Below are positions 32,988 to 42,499 of a stretch of DNA of 49,753 bases, piece after piece. The DNA comes from an uncultured Eubacteriales bacterium. GTDB taxonomy: Bacteria; Bacillota; Clostridia; Oscillospirales; Acutalibacteraceae. Made by a program: the position numbers and the translations under genes. Below the pieces are notes generated by a model. It saw nothing but the letters and a program-made list of their open reading frames with translations, did no database searches and was not told where the DNA came from. The stretch is taken from assembly GCA_934695425.1 (NCBI GenBank), contig CAKUVH010000009.1:1-49753 (forward strand). Reading direction: 5' to 3'. Every line of letters begins with the position of its first letter. The first letter of the stretch is position 1.

Positions 32988-35900
32988 ATGGGAAAAAGTA
33001 TGAAGACGAAAGAAAGTATGAAGACGAAAAAAAGGATGAAGATGGAAAAATTGGACTCTACAGAACTATTGACCGCTGGACCGTTTTTATTTGATACCGC
33101 TGATGAGTTTTTCAAATTGAAAAACTGGCTCAAACCTATTGGTATTATTATAAGTGGCCAGCCCAGAGCAATTGGAGAAATGGGAGATAAAGTTTCTGAA
33201 ATTTCTGATCAGTTGAAGAAAGAATGTGGGAAAGTTGTAGATGTTAACGCTATTGATAGTATTACACAGACATTTTTAAAGCAGTATAAGCAATCATTTA
33301 ATTCTGATACACCCGAAAAACCTGCGAATTATGTAGATGCTTACAACACTTTTGTGGATTTTTCTAAATTAGTTAAAGAATCTATTGAAAAAGTAAAAAA
33401 GTCAGATTACTTTAATAAATTAAAAGAAAAAGGAGAGGAGGTTATGATCAAAAGTAAAAAAATTGATGTTTCATTCGGAGATAAAAATAATAGTGTGACT
33501 AAGGAACTTTGTGTATATCGCGCAAAATCTCAATTTTTTAGAGTTAGTAACTTGTTTGAACGTGATAATATTAACGTAAATACTGTAGAAATAAAACGAA
33601 TTGAAGATTTAAAAAATAACGTTAGTGAAGTTTCTAAGGAGTTGAAAAATAAATTCGGAAAACTTTTAGATTTTAATGATATGGAGAATGTTTCCAAGGA
33701 ATTTTTAAAGCAGTATGAGAAATCATCTTCATCCGGTGATTATGCAAACACTGCTGATGCTTTTGAGAAATTTTGTGAAGTAGCTTCGGATTTTATTTTA
33801 AGAGCAGAATATAAGAGTGATCTTACCAGGGAAGAATTCTTATCAAAGGTAACTCCGGTCTTTGAAACAATGGACCAACAGCTCAAGTCCGTTGGTGTAA
33901 GTATGGATGTAACGGAACCGGATACGGAGGAAAAATCGGCTGTTATAGTCGGAAAAGTCCAAGAGTTATTGACTGGCGAATATGGACAAGTCGTGGATAG
34001 TAATGCTATTAATGCTGCTGCTAAGGATGTCGAAGACCAATTCGATTTGTACAGACAGAATATAGGTCTAATGAACGCCCGTAAAAGAATTCATGAATCT
34101 ATTTTAAAATTTTCTAAAGTAGTTGAAGATTCTGTCAAAAAAATAAAAGAATCAAAGGCTTCATCTAGTGGTGAAGATAAGAAACCAGGAGCTTCATCCA
34201 GTGGTGAAGATAAGAAACCGGGAGATTTCCTTAGCAAGGATAAATGTGAGGAAATAATAAAGAAAGCACTTTTGACACTTGATGAACGATTTAAAGAGAT
34301 CGGCTTGTATGTAATATCTCAGGGTGTAAATTCGGGCTTAGGTTTAGAAAATGTAGTTAGCGGAACTTATGGTGAGTTATTGGATAAATTCAAGGGACAC
34401 GTAGATAAGGATTTGGGTAGTGCTAAGGATGAATTTATGGAGAAGTTTCGCGAGGCTAAATATGGCGTAACCGAAGGCAATTATAGAAGTGCTTTAGAAG
34501 CTTTTAAAAATTTTTATAATATAAGTGCAAAAAATGTTAAAGAGATAAGAGAGTCAGATTACTTTAAGGAATCACAAGAAAAAAACGCGGGTGGTTTTGG
34601 CGAAAAAGAATTCTTAAATAAGATGGGTCTAAAGCCCTTATCACTTATTAAGGAAGCTGCATCTATTGGTCTGAAGGCACCCCCAAAGAGACCAACCAGT
34701 GCTAAAGATGTGTCCGATTTAGCTTCGAATATATATGAAGGTTTGAAAGATAAATACAGTGAAGTTGAAGAAGCTCCTCTGTATGAGGTGGATTGGGCTA
34801 TTAATAATTTCAATGAAAAAGTGAGGTCAAGTCACGATGGTAACTTTATTCTTGTTGATGAAGCTTTTGAGCAATTATACAGTGCCCTTATCAGAGTCAT
34901 TTCAAAAATAAGATATTCAGGCAAGCATGAAGAATTACAACAGGCAGGAGGAAACCAAAATAATCCGTACCTGGCTGAAGTTTTGTCAATGTATGGTAAA
35001 TTGGTAGAACGCGCTCGTAAGATTTTTAAAGACCTAGAAACGAAATCGCCAACTAGTTTGGGAGGTGTAAGAAAAGCAACAGAAAACCTACGTGAAAAGA
35101 TAAATGGTCGTAATATAGGAATATTTGGCTACCGTGACAGTAATAGTGAATGGATAAAATCAATATCCGCTTATTATAATAATCCTAATGAAGATAACGG
35201 TAAAAAAGTTATAGAGAGCTATAAAAAATTATATGGTTCAATTTCTTCAGCTCTGGATAAGGTCTTTGATGACTCCTTAGATAGAGAAAATGGACAAGGA
35301 AAAAGACAATTAAATGAGACAATATCCTATTATTTTAGGGAGTTGGAAAAAGAGGTTGGCCCTGTTATTGGAGAGGTACAGTACGGTAAAATAAATTCTT
35401 ATAGAGACGCTGCATACATGATAGAATATGCCTATGAAAGAGTAATTGAAAAAGCCGGAGCTCAAAAGGATGAAGCACTTATTACATCACTTTCGAAAAC
35501 ATTAGATTCATATTATGAAGGTAGCATCTCTTCTCCGGAAGTTTCTAAGGCTATTGGTGAATTAAAAGATGTAATTATTAAAACTGTTAGATCTATGCCA
35601 AAAGCACCCGCTGAAGGTGAGAAAAAGGCCGGACCGGTTAAGCCACCACATAGACCTTCGCCAAAACCAATGAAAAATTTCACAGGCTTTAAACCTTTAC
35701 CAAAATTGTCGAAAAATGAACTAAAGGAACCAAAATCAGAGAAAAAATCTTCGGAAAATGAACTAAAGGAACCAAAATCAGAGAAGAAACCTCCGAAAAA
35801 TAACAAATCCGATAAAGCAGTACAAAAAGCTTTGGAAGGTATTTTTAAAAGTTCAATAGTAAAATACTTTTCACAGAGCGGAGGAGATGGCGCTGTTGAG

Positions 35901-36314
35901 AATTTCGGCGGGGTATATAAAGAATTTAAAGCAGTTAAGACCACATGTCCTATTTGGTATCAATTTATGAAATCGGTATTTTCAGCAGGCGTAGTTCCGG
36001 CTAGCTCTGCTACAAACAAAACATTGATAGGAATATTGTTGGCAAGTTGCGGTGCGGCAGATAGCATAGCAATATCCGATTCAGTTTGTAGAGCTGTAAG
36101 AAAAATTACTAAAGACCCGAAAATAAAAAATGAAGAATATATTGTAAAAGCAGAAAAAATGCGTAAGGATTTAAAAGATATGATTAATAAAGTTAGTGAA
36201 CCGGAAGAATTAGACGAATTTATTAGAGCAGGTTTGCAAGCAAGATTTAGATTACCTATTGCGGTATTTACAACTGTGTTAAATAAAGTAAGAGCAGCAC
36301 GCCCCAAAAAATAA
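32988..36314 (+). CDS. Modular helical protein B, longest paralogue
   Basis: 1108 residues, soluble, highly charged and helical. After a Lys/Met-rich start there are about seven ~110-130-residue modules; typical features are a helix with LKxxGIxI, a central 'KYGxxVD' turn and an 'AFxxFxxLVxxSIxKVKxSD' closing helix. A Ser/Gly/Glu duplicate (ASSSGEDKKPG twice) and a Pro/Lys-rich linker (about 880-940, KEPKSEKK twice) precede the shared C-terminal domain (about 941-1108) with CPIWYQFMKSVF and LIGILLASCGAAD. At 33431-33446 an in-frame AGGAGAGGAGGTTATG (Met153) looks like an old gene start, indicating fusion of tandem genes or an internal start. Function unknown. Confidence 0.8.
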   Translation: MGKSMKTKESMKTKKRMKMEKLDSTELLTAGPFLFDTADEFFKLKNWLKPIGIIISGQPRAIGEMGDKVSEISDQLKKECGKVVDVNAIDSITQTFLKQYKQSFNSDTPEKPANYVDAYNTFVDFSKLVKESIEKVKKSDYFNKLKEKGEEVMIKSKKIDVSFGDKNNSVTKELCVYRAKSQFFRVSNLFERDNINVNTVEIKRIEDLKNNVSEVSKELKNKFGKLLDFNDMENVSKEFLKQYEKSSSSGDYANTADAFEKFCEVASDFILRAEYKSDLTREEFLSKVTPVFETMDQQLKSVGVSMDVTEPDTEEKSAVIVGKVQELLTGEYGQVVDSNAINAAAKDVEDQFDLYRQNIGLMNARKRIHESILKFSKVVEDSVKKIKESKASSSGEDKKPGASSSGEDKKPGDFLSKDKCEEIIKKALLTLDERFKEIGLYVISQGVNSGLGLENVVSGTYGELLDKFKGHVDKDLGSAKDEFMEKFREAKYGVTEGNYRSALEAFKNFYNISAKNVKEIRESDYFKESQEKNAGGFGEKEFLNKMGLKPLSLIKEAASIGLKAPPKRPTSAKDVSDLASNIYEGLKDKYSEVEEAPLYEVDWAINNFNEKVRSSHDGNFILVDEAFEQLYSALIRVISKIRYSGKHEELQQAGGNQNNPYLAEVLSMYGKLVERARKIFKDLETKSPTSLGGVRKATENLREKINGRNIGIFGYRDSNSEWIKSISAYYNNPNEDNGKKVIESYKKLYGSISSALDKVFDDSLDRENGQGKRQLNETISYYFRELEKEVGPVIGEVQYGKINSYRDAAYMIEYAYERVIEKAGAQKDEALITSLSKTLDSYYEGSISSPEVSKAIGELKDVIIKTVRSMPKAPAEGEKKAGPVKPPHRPSPKPMKNFTGFKPLPKLSKNELKEPKSEKKSSENELKEPKSEKKPPKNNKSDKAVQKALEGIFKSSIVKYFSQSGGDGAVENFGGVYKEFKAVKTTCPIWYQFMKSVFSAGVVPASSATNKTLIGILLASCGAADSIAISDSVCRAVRKITKDPKIKNEEYIVKAEKMRKDLKDMINKVSEPEELDEFIRAGLQARFRLPIAVFTTVLNKVRAARPKK

Positions 36315-36360
36315 TCACGCCTGAAAATTTAATATGAAAAGCCGCATAAGGTATATTATG

Positions 36361-36393
36361 ATAACCTACCTTTAAAGGTGGGTTATCTTTTTG
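36361..36393 (+). terminator. Intrinsic terminator of modular gene B
   Basis: GATAACCTACCTT (36361-36373) pairs with AAGGTGGGTTATC (36376-36388), followed by TTTTT. Diverged relative of the guaB-type terminator. Confidence 0.85.
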
Positions 36394-36423
36394 AAATAAT
36401 TATATAATTTTAATAGATATTGT

Positions 36424-36452
36424 TGAAAACTTGTTGAATAATGTGTAAAATA
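36424..36452 (+). promoter_or_regulatory. Promoter of modular gene C
   Basis: TTGAAA at 36424-36429 and TAAAAT at 36447-36452, 17-bp spacer. The surrounding sequence matches the promoters of genes A and B, but the AT run is absent. Confidence 0.55.
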
Positions 36453-36525
36453 TACATATGTTTAAGTTTGCAACAGTAAATTTTTTATATAAAAAATCAA
36501 AATAAATGAAAAAGGAGAGGACATT

Positions 36526-38829
36526 ATGGATGAGAAGGAATTTTTAAAAGAAGCAAAAATGGCAATTTCTGCATTGATCGTAGACAATAGGTCTATTCAT
36601 TTGGGATTAAACGATCTTGATTATCCAAAAGATATCACAGATATGAAAAACACAATTCAGAAATTTTATGGTGCGTTATCAAATAAATATGGTAAAGTTA
36701 TTGAAACTAAGAATTCAACCATCCAAAATGCTATTAATGAATTTTACAATGAAGCAGACTCATATAGCAAAAGCGAAAAATCTGACTGCAAAGATGTTTA
36801 TGATGCCTTTAAAAAAGCAGTTATAGCAATTGAAAACGGTGTTTCAGTAGTAAAAAATTCAGACTTTTTCAAGAATTTGAAAAATGAGGAAGCATACCAT
36901 CTGAGAAAACAAATCTTTCCGGAAAAAGAAAATAATGTTATGGGCGAAGATAAATTGGGCCCTGGACCATGTTTATTTCGTGCCGCTGATGAGTTTCTCA
37001 AATTGAAAAACTGGCTCGAATCTATTGGGATTATCATAGGTGACCAACCCAGAGAAATTGGACAAATGGGAACGAGAGTTACTGAAATTTCTACTGAGTT
37101 GAAGAAAAAATATGGCGAAGCTGTAAATGGTATTGATAGTGCTGCCAACGCATTTTTAGAACAGTATAAGAAATCGCTTTCATCTGGTGATTATGCAGAT
37201 ACTTATAACACTTTTGCGCAATTTTCTGAATTAGTTAAAGCCTTTATTCGAGAAGTAGAAAGCCCACATTCCTTTGAAGAATCACAAGAAAAAGAAGATA
37301 ATGTTAATATTATGAACAAAGATAAATTATTAAAAAGTGCGGCTTCAAAATTTAGACTCGAATCAGCTCGTTTTGATAGCACAGTAAATAAATTTCATGC
37401 GGCTTTCCCGGGCAAAGAATTTAAATACAAGAAGATTACGTGGGATGAAAATGATAATAATATTAATCAGGATGAAAAATTTACAAAGTTTAGTGATTTG
37501 ATTTCTAATATGGTACGATTAATTAAGTATATGCAGGAAAATGTTAACAAGAATAATGGCGATACCACACCTGTTGTAGCGGCTAAGAAAAATGTTGAAA
37601 CTGCTGTGAACAACCTAATAAAAGCCCTGAAAGAAGGTACTGAAGATGTAACTAAAAAAGAAAATGAGTACCTCAATACAATTGTTAATAATACCGCATC
37701 AGCGAATCAAAATACTCTCATGAGTTTTGAATCATTTGAAATCTTGAACAGCGAAAAGAAGAAAGTCAAAGGAAGAGAAGAAAAAGAAGACGGCACTTTT
37801 AAAAGAATAGTTCGGAAATTTAAAAAGCGTAAAGATGGGGACAAAGAAAAGAAGAAAGATATAAAACAGCTCAACGTAAAAAAAGTCATGGAACCCAATG
37901 CCTCAAACGAAAAAATGATTAGTTTAACCCTCAAAGATGATAATGCGGTCAAGTGTTTAGAGCATATGAATGAAAAATTTAAGTCGCTGATCAAGAGATG
38001 TAGGTATATTTTCCCCGGCAGAGAATATAAAGAAGCAAAAAGTTTTGTAGAAATGAGAGCTCTGTTGAGTGAGATTTATGAAGTATCGGAACGGTTAATT
38101 GGAAAAAAGCCGGACACGAAAATATTCAGTGGTTTTGATGACGCATTGAACAAATACGGAAAAACTCCTAAGACTCCTGAAAATTCTAAGGATTCTAAAG
38201 ATTCTGAAGATTCTAACGGCATAGGAAATATTACCGGAGCTTTTGATGAAGTGTTTGACATAGTTTTAGAAGTGGCTAAAAGAGCAGCAAAATTAGGCAA
38301 GAAAGCCGATCAAGAATTACAGAAATCTTTGGAACCGATTTTTGAAAAGAAAATATTAACACGTCTCTCGAAGGAAGAAGAAAAGGATGGCGCTGTTAAG
38401 AATTTTAATAATATGTACAAGGAATTTAAGTCGGCAGCCAAAAAAATATCCCCTAAGTGGTATAAATTTATGGAAACAATGTGCTCGAAAAATAAAATTA
38501 AAAATCCTACCAACGGCGCATTAATGGCGTTATTATTAATAAGTTGCTGTGCAGCGGATGACATCTCAAAAGCTGATGCGATTTGTAGGGCTATAAGAAA
38601 AATCATTAAAAACCCGGCCCTAAAAGATAAAAAATATATGAAAGAAGCAGAAAATATTCGTCAAGATATTAAAAACAAAATTTTAGTGGTAAATGATATA
38701 GGATCATTATATAACCAAGTTGGAAATTCTGGTTATTCTGAATTGGTAGATACAACTTTGTTTAATACTATAATAACTGAGGTTCAAAATGTACAAATAA
38801 AGTCCAAAAAGAAAAAAATCTTTAATTAA
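36526..38829 (+). CDS. Modular helical protein C
   Basis: 767 residues, no signal peptide. Modules in order: one of the type seen in protein B (about 1-125); a second closely matching B module 1 (about 145-260, FLKLKNWLESIGIIIGDQP); one of the type found in protein A (about 263-415, KFHAAFPGKEFKYKKITWDE); a basic linker rich in Lys and Glu; a further helical stretch; and the shared C-terminal domain (about 593-767) with SPKWYKFMETMC and LMALLLISCCAAD. Met139 and Met263 are each preceded by AAAAAGAA(A/G)ATAATGTT, a decayed form of the gene-start sequence of the family, so the protein looks like three fused genes. Start: ATG with GGAGAGG. Function unknown. Confidence 0.8.
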   Translation: MDEKEFLKEAKMAISALIVDNRSIHLGLNDLDYPKDITDMKNTIQKFYGALSNKYGKVIETKNSTIQNAINEFYNEADSYSKSEKSDCKDVYDAFKKAVIAIENGVSVVKNSDFFKNLKNEEAYHLRKQIFPEKENNVMGEDKLGPGPCLFRAADEFLKLKNWLESIGIIIGDQPREIGQMGTRVTEISTELKKKYGEAVNGIDSAANAFLEQYKKSLSSGDYADTYNTFAQFSELVKAFIREVESPHSFEESQEKEDNVNIMNKDKLLKSAASKFRLESARFDSTVNKFHAAFPGKEFKYKKITWDENDNNINQDEKFTKFSDLISNMVRLIKYMQENVNKNNGDTTPVVAAKKNVETAVNNLIKALKEGTEDVTKKENEYLNTIVNNTASANQNTLMSFESFEILNSEKKKVKGREEKEDGTFKRIVRKFKKRKDGDKEKKKDIKQLNVKKVMEPNASNEKMISLTLKDDNAVKCLEHMNEKFKSLIKRCRYIFPGREYKEAKSFVEMRALLSEIYEVSERLIGKKPDTKIFSGFDDALNKYGKTPKTPENSKDSKDSEDSNGIGNITGAFDEVFDIVLEVAKRAAKLGKKADQELQKSLEPIFEKKILTRLSKEEEKDGAVKNFNNMYKEFKSAAKKISPKWYKFMETMCSKNKIKNPTNGALMALLLISCCAADDISKADAICRAIRKIIKNPALKDKKYMKEAENIRQDIKNKILVVNDIGSLYNQVGNSGYSELVDTTLFNTIITEVQNVQIKSKKKKIFN

Positions 38830-38860
38830 AAGATTATTTTCCCGCTAAGAAATAAAGCAG

Positions 38861-38886
38861 CCGGCCCAAATGGGTCGGACTTTTTT
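38861..38886 (+). terminator. Intrinsic terminator of modular gene C
   Basis: CCGGCCC (38861-38867) pairs with GGGTCGG (38872-38878), followed by ACTTTTTT. A decayed guaB-type hairpin (GATAACCAG with GGGTTATTTTTT) follows around 38922-38952. Confidence 0.8.
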
Positions 38887-38985
38887 AAAATTTTTTCCGG
38901 GCACTGAATAAAGAAAGTTATGATAACCAGCTTTTAAATATGGGTTATTTTTTCAAAAAAAATTGTATAATTTTAATAAATATTA

Positions 38986-39014
38986 TTGACTATTTGCAAA
39001 TTAATGTGTAGAAT
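38986..39014 (+). promoter_or_regulatory. Promoter of modular gene D
   Basis: TTGACT at 38986-38991 and TAGAAT at 39009-39014, 17-bp spacer, in the same relative position as for genes A to C. Confidence 0.6.
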
Positions 39015-39078
39015 ATACATATATTTAAATTTACGGAAGTGAATTTTTATATAAAACAAACAAAAAGGAGAGAATGTT

Positions 39079-41355
39079 ATGAACGAAAGAGAAAAAAGCG
39101 TAGTTTTAAAAAAAGCAAGTGAAGTTTTTGATTTTAAAATGAAACAATTCAAAGGAGCGCTGGAGACCTTTAACGAGATTTTTCCGAGACGTTATTATAG
39201 CTGTCCTACTATTAGGTTTAATGATGATGTTGGAAAGTTCAATGATTTGATGGATGCAGTGGCGAAATTTGCTGATCATTTAATTCACTCGCGTGACGGT
39301 GTTGACGGTAGAGAAATAGATATCCTAGGCAATAGACGAAAAATTGTATTTGATGTAGAAGATTTAAAATCGACCATAGAGGAAGAAGCCGGCGATGAAG
39401 CAGTAAGAAAAGCAAATGATTATATTGAAGTAATCGAGGATAATTTAGACGAGGCAGTAAATGCAGTAGCGAAATATTATAGTGGTTTCTGGAGGAAAGG
39501 ATCTGAGTTAAAGGGTGATATGACCAAAGAGGATTGTATGTCTAAGTTAGCCGATGAGTTTGGGGATCTAAAAAGCTCACTTAGGGTTATTGGTCTTACA
39601 ATACATTTTAATAAACCGGAAAGCCTCGAAGAATTAAGTGGTATGGTTAGATCGCTTTGCGATAATGTGAGGAGTGAATACGGATTAGATGTAGATTTTC
39701 AGGATGTTGACGACGCTGCTGAAGCATCTTATGATATTGCATCTGATGAAACTTTAGACGATTATGAAGTTGTTTATGATACCTTTATGAAATTTTTTGA
39801 ATTAGTTCGAGAATATACAGAAAATGTACAAAAATCAGGAGCTTATGTTAGCGATAAACAATGTGCACTAAATATAATGAAAAAAGCCGCAAAATTGAAT
39901 AAATACTTTTCATCTTTAGGTCTAGGAACAGTATTGAAGTCAACGCAAGATATTGGCGATGTTGAAAGTACAATAATGAATCCTGCTAATACAATGTTTT
40001 TAAATATCTACGGAAATGATGTAAGAAAAGAACCTTTGATTAAAGCTGTTGAAAAATTCGATAGTGAATTAAAGTTCCTGAAAAATGATCCGGACGCCGC
40101 TAACTGTAAGAATCTTGACGTAGCTTTTGATGAATGGTTTGACCTGATGGTAACCTATATTAAAGGGATAAGAAGTCCGAGAAACCCAGTTAGTGAAGCG
40201 GATTGTTTGAGAACAATAAATGAAAATGTTGCAGAATGGAATAAATCCTTTGCATCTATCGGTTTGGAGGAAGTACCTGCGGTAAGTAAAATACACGAAG
40301 ATTTGGAAGATACGATTCTTAACGCTCAGACGCAGTTATATAGATTCGATGAATATATAGATGATAAAGCTTTGGATAGAGCTGTTAAAGATGTTCTCAA
40401 AGCTGTGGAAATCCAGTTCAAAGATAATTACGAGGGTGTTAGTGCAGCTTTTGAAAAGTTTTGTGATTTAATTGTAGCCAGTATTGAAAAGATAAAAAAA
40501 TCAGGAGCTTTCCTTAGTGAACAGGAGTGCGTGGGAAGAATAAACAGAAAAGTCGCAGAACGCTTGAATAAATACTCTTTATCTGTTGGTCTAGATAAAT
40601 CACCTGAGGCAGTAAGAAAAATAACTGATGTTGAAGATGCAATAATAAATGTTATGAATGCAGAACTAATAGAAAAGTACTCAACAATCATAGAAAAACA
40701 ACCTTTAGAGGACGCTGCCAAAACATTCCATGATGAATTAGAAGTGGCTGTCAAACACCAGACAGGCAATAACTTTTATAATGTTAATATGGCTTTTCTG
40801 GAGTGGTTTATTTTAATCGGTGAAGATATCGAATTGATAAAAGATAAATTAAAAAAAGCTGATCGATATGTACAGGGTTCTCTTGAAGTTCTGTTTGAAA
40901 AACAAATACTGCCTTACTTCTTGGAAGATGGGGATGAAGTTAACTTTAAAGAAGTATTTACAAAGTTTAACTCAGTTAGAAGAGTCTCTCCTGCGTGGTA
41001 TGGATTTATGCAAACAATGTGTATGAATAAAATAAAATCTGACTGGTATAACAAAAAAACATTAATAGCGTTATTATTAATAAGTTGCTGTGCGTCATCT
41101 CGTTTACAACATGCCGAAGCAATTTGCAGAGCTCTAAGAAAAATCACTAAAAGCCAGGCCTTACAAAATGAAGAATATATAAAAGAAACAGAAAAAATTC
41201 GTAAAAATATCAAAGGCAAGATATTATTACAATCCGATATGGCTTCATTGCAGGCATACGCTCAAACATTGAATTATACTGAATTGGTAGATAAATCTTT
41301 GTCTGGCAAGATGTTTGACGAGGCAGAAAAAGCACGTGCGAAAAACAGATTTTAA
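39079..41355 (+). CDS. Modular helical protein D
   Basis: 758 residues, no signal peptide, acidic and helical. It begins with an A-type module (about 1-140), followed by four B-type modules. Three of these have recurrent openings of the kind SEADCLRTINENVAEWNKSF and LSEQECVGRINRKVAERLNK, and a 'SIGLEEVP/SVGLDKSP' turn. No proline-rich linker is present. The shared C-terminal domain (about 593-758) has SPAWYGFMQTMC and LIALLLISCCASS, then the common tail with EAICRALRKITKSQALQNEE. Start: ATG with GGAGAG. C and D are most alike in the C-terminal domain. Function unknown. Confidence 0.8.
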   Translation: MNEREKSVVLKKASEVFDFKMKQFKGALETFNEIFPRRYYSCPTIRFNDDVGKFNDLMDAVAKFADHLIHSRDGVDGREIDILGNRRKIVFDVEDLKSTIEEEAGDEAVRKANDYIEVIEDNLDEAVNAVAKYYSGFWRKGSELKGDMTKEDCMSKLADEFGDLKSSLRVIGLTIHFNKPESLEELSGMVRSLCDNVRSEYGLDVDFQDVDDAAEASYDIASDETLDDYEVVYDTFMKFFELVREYTENVQKSGAYVSDKQCALNIMKKAAKLNKYFSSLGLGTVLKSTQDIGDVESTIMNPANTMFLNIYGNDVRKEPLIKAVEKFDSELKFLKNDPDAANCKNLDVAFDEWFDLMVTYIKGIRSPRNPVSEADCLRTINENVAEWNKSFASIGLEEVPAVSKIHEDLEDTILNAQTQLYRFDEYIDDKALDRAVKDVLKAVEIQFKDNYEGVSAAFEKFCDLIVASIEKIKKSGAFLSEQECVGRINRKVAERLNKYSLSVGLDKSPEAVRKITDVEDAIINVMNAELIEKYSTIIEKQPLEDAAKTFHDELEVAVKHQTGNNFYNVNMAFLEWFILIGEDIELIKDKLKKADRYVQGSLEVLFEKQILPYFLEDGDEVNFKEVFTKFNSVRRVSPAWYGFMQTMCMNKIKSDWYNKKTLIALLLISCCASSRLQHAEAICRALRKITKSQALQNEEYIKETEKIRKNIKGKILLQSDMASLQAYAQTLNYTELVDKSLSGKMFDEAEKARAKNRF

Positions 41356-41386
41356 TTAAAAGATTTAGTTCCCGCTAAGAATAAAG

Positions 41387-41416
41387 CAGCCGACCCAAAA
41401 GGGTCGGTTGTTTTAA
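41387..41416 (+). terminator. Terminator between modular gene D and the convergent gene
   Basis: CAGCCGACCC (41387-41396) pairs with GGGTCGGTTG (41401-41410), followed by TTTT. Read from the other strand it also has a T-rich tail, so it can serve both converging genes. Confidence 0.85.
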
Positions 41417-42279
41417 AATTTTAAGATGTCGTCTGCGTGCGGAACGTACAGCGGGTTGTCGTTTATGTAATCATTGAGTTCATTTTTTATTTTGTCGTAA
41501 GTGACGTGGGGGTCGATCGCGATAGACATTGAGTTTGTCTCTTTTCGGCACCAAACTTGGTAATCTTTGTCATGAAAATATTTGGAAATTTTAAATAATA
41601 AATCGCTGTGAGTATTGCAAAATGATACGACAAATTTTTTTCTGTCCGGGTCATATATAACTCGTCCTACGTTTTCTAAAACGTCGGCTTGAAGTTTTTG
41701 CCCGGCAAATATTTTCGAAGCTTCTCTGTTAAATACATTTTTTATTCTCTGAATATTGCGTTCGTTGTAAGGCAAATTTAAATTGACAAGCAAGATATTT
41801 TCTTCGGCCGAATAAAAGCTCGTGAGGTAATAATTTTTTGTTTTTATGTATCTCAAAATGGATTCTTTGTTTTCGGGCGTGCAATTGTTGAATTGAAGCC
41901 TGATTTTATCCGTCTCTTCATTGCCGATAAGGGCGGGCTTTTCGCTTATTACGTCGATATTATGATTTATATTTGTAATTGTCATATATATTTTATTTTC
42001 GTCCAGCTCGGTGCGGGATATGTAGCTGCAAACTTTTCTCCCCAAAACTCTTTTCAGTTTATACATCGGGCAATCATTTATGAGTTCCAAAATCGTAGGT
42101 TTTTCTTTTTTCGGAGATTTTGTCGTTTTTGAAACTTTCTTTTTGACTTTTGTCGGAGTGAATTCTTGGAATGAGCTTTCGTTTTTAGCGGAACGGGTTT
42201 TTATCGCCGCCAAATTGTTTGCCGAGAATGCCAGGATAAGAGAAGATACTATTAAGAATATTTTTTTAAATTGTTTCAT
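41413..42279 (-). CDS. Secreted hypothetical protein
   Basis: 288 residues. The N-terminal signal peptide (KKIFLIVSSLILAFSANNLA, cleavage near residue 25) is followed by a basic Lys/Thr/Ser-rich stretch (about 28-62, KVKKKVSKTTKSPKKEKP) that could bind the wall. A ~220-residue alpha/beta domain follows, with two similar halves: both have a strand of the kind KIYMTITNINHN or KKFVVSFCNTHSD. No catalytic motif or named family is recognised. Start: ATG with AAAGGA ~11 nt upstream. It has its own promoter at 42315-42343 and lies downstream of, and is co-oriented with, the pseudokinase-LysM gene but separated by a terminator. Confidence 0.72.
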   Translation of the reverse strand: MKQFKKIFLIVSSLILAFSANNLAAIKTRSAKNESSFQEFTPTKVKKKVSKTTKSPKKEKPTILELINDCPMYKLKRVLGRKVCSYISRTELDENKIYMTITNINHNIDVISEKPALIGNEETDKIRLQFNNCTPENKESILRYIKTKNYYLTSFYSAEENILLVNLNLPYNERNIQRIKNVFNREASKIFAGQKLQADVLENVGRVIYDPDRKKFVVSFCNTHSDLLFKISKYFHDKDYQVWCRKETNSMSIAIDPHVTYDKIKNELNDYINDNPLYVPHADDILKF

Positions 42280-42314
42280 TTTATAAAATTCCTTTAACTT
42301 TATTTTTTATTCTT

Positions 42315-42343
42315 ATTATATTGGATTACACGCAAAATCTCAA
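42315..42343 (-). promoter_or_regulatory. Promoter of the secreted hypothetical gene
   Basis: On the minus strand TTGAGA (42338-42343) and TATAAT (42315-42320) with a 17-bp spacer, about 36 nt before the start codon. Confidence 0.6.
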
Positions 42344-42433
42344 TATAAAGCCAAAAAGTTCTATATTAATTATAAAATATACATTAAAAACAAAATAAAA
42401 ATGTAATTCATTGCAAATTATTCGGTCCCAAAA

Positions 42434-42482
42434 ATAAAAGACCCCCGCAAAATCTGACAAAATTCGCAGGAGCTTTTTATTA
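42434..42482 (-). terminator. Probable terminator of the pseudokinase-LysM gene
   Basis: Read on the minus strand, AAAAGCTCCTGC pairs imperfectly with GCGGGGGTCTTTT, followed by ATTTTTG, beginning ~18 bp after the stop. Confidence 0.55.
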
Positions 42483-42499
42483 TTTTATTTTCTAAAAAA

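Noticed and set aside
36421..36450. DnaA boxes near the promoter of modular gene C (TGTTGAAAA and TTGTTGAA)
   Set aside because: They match the variant 9-mers of the origin, but only as an isolated pair that coincides with the -35 element; chance resemblance in AT-rich promoter DNA is more likely.
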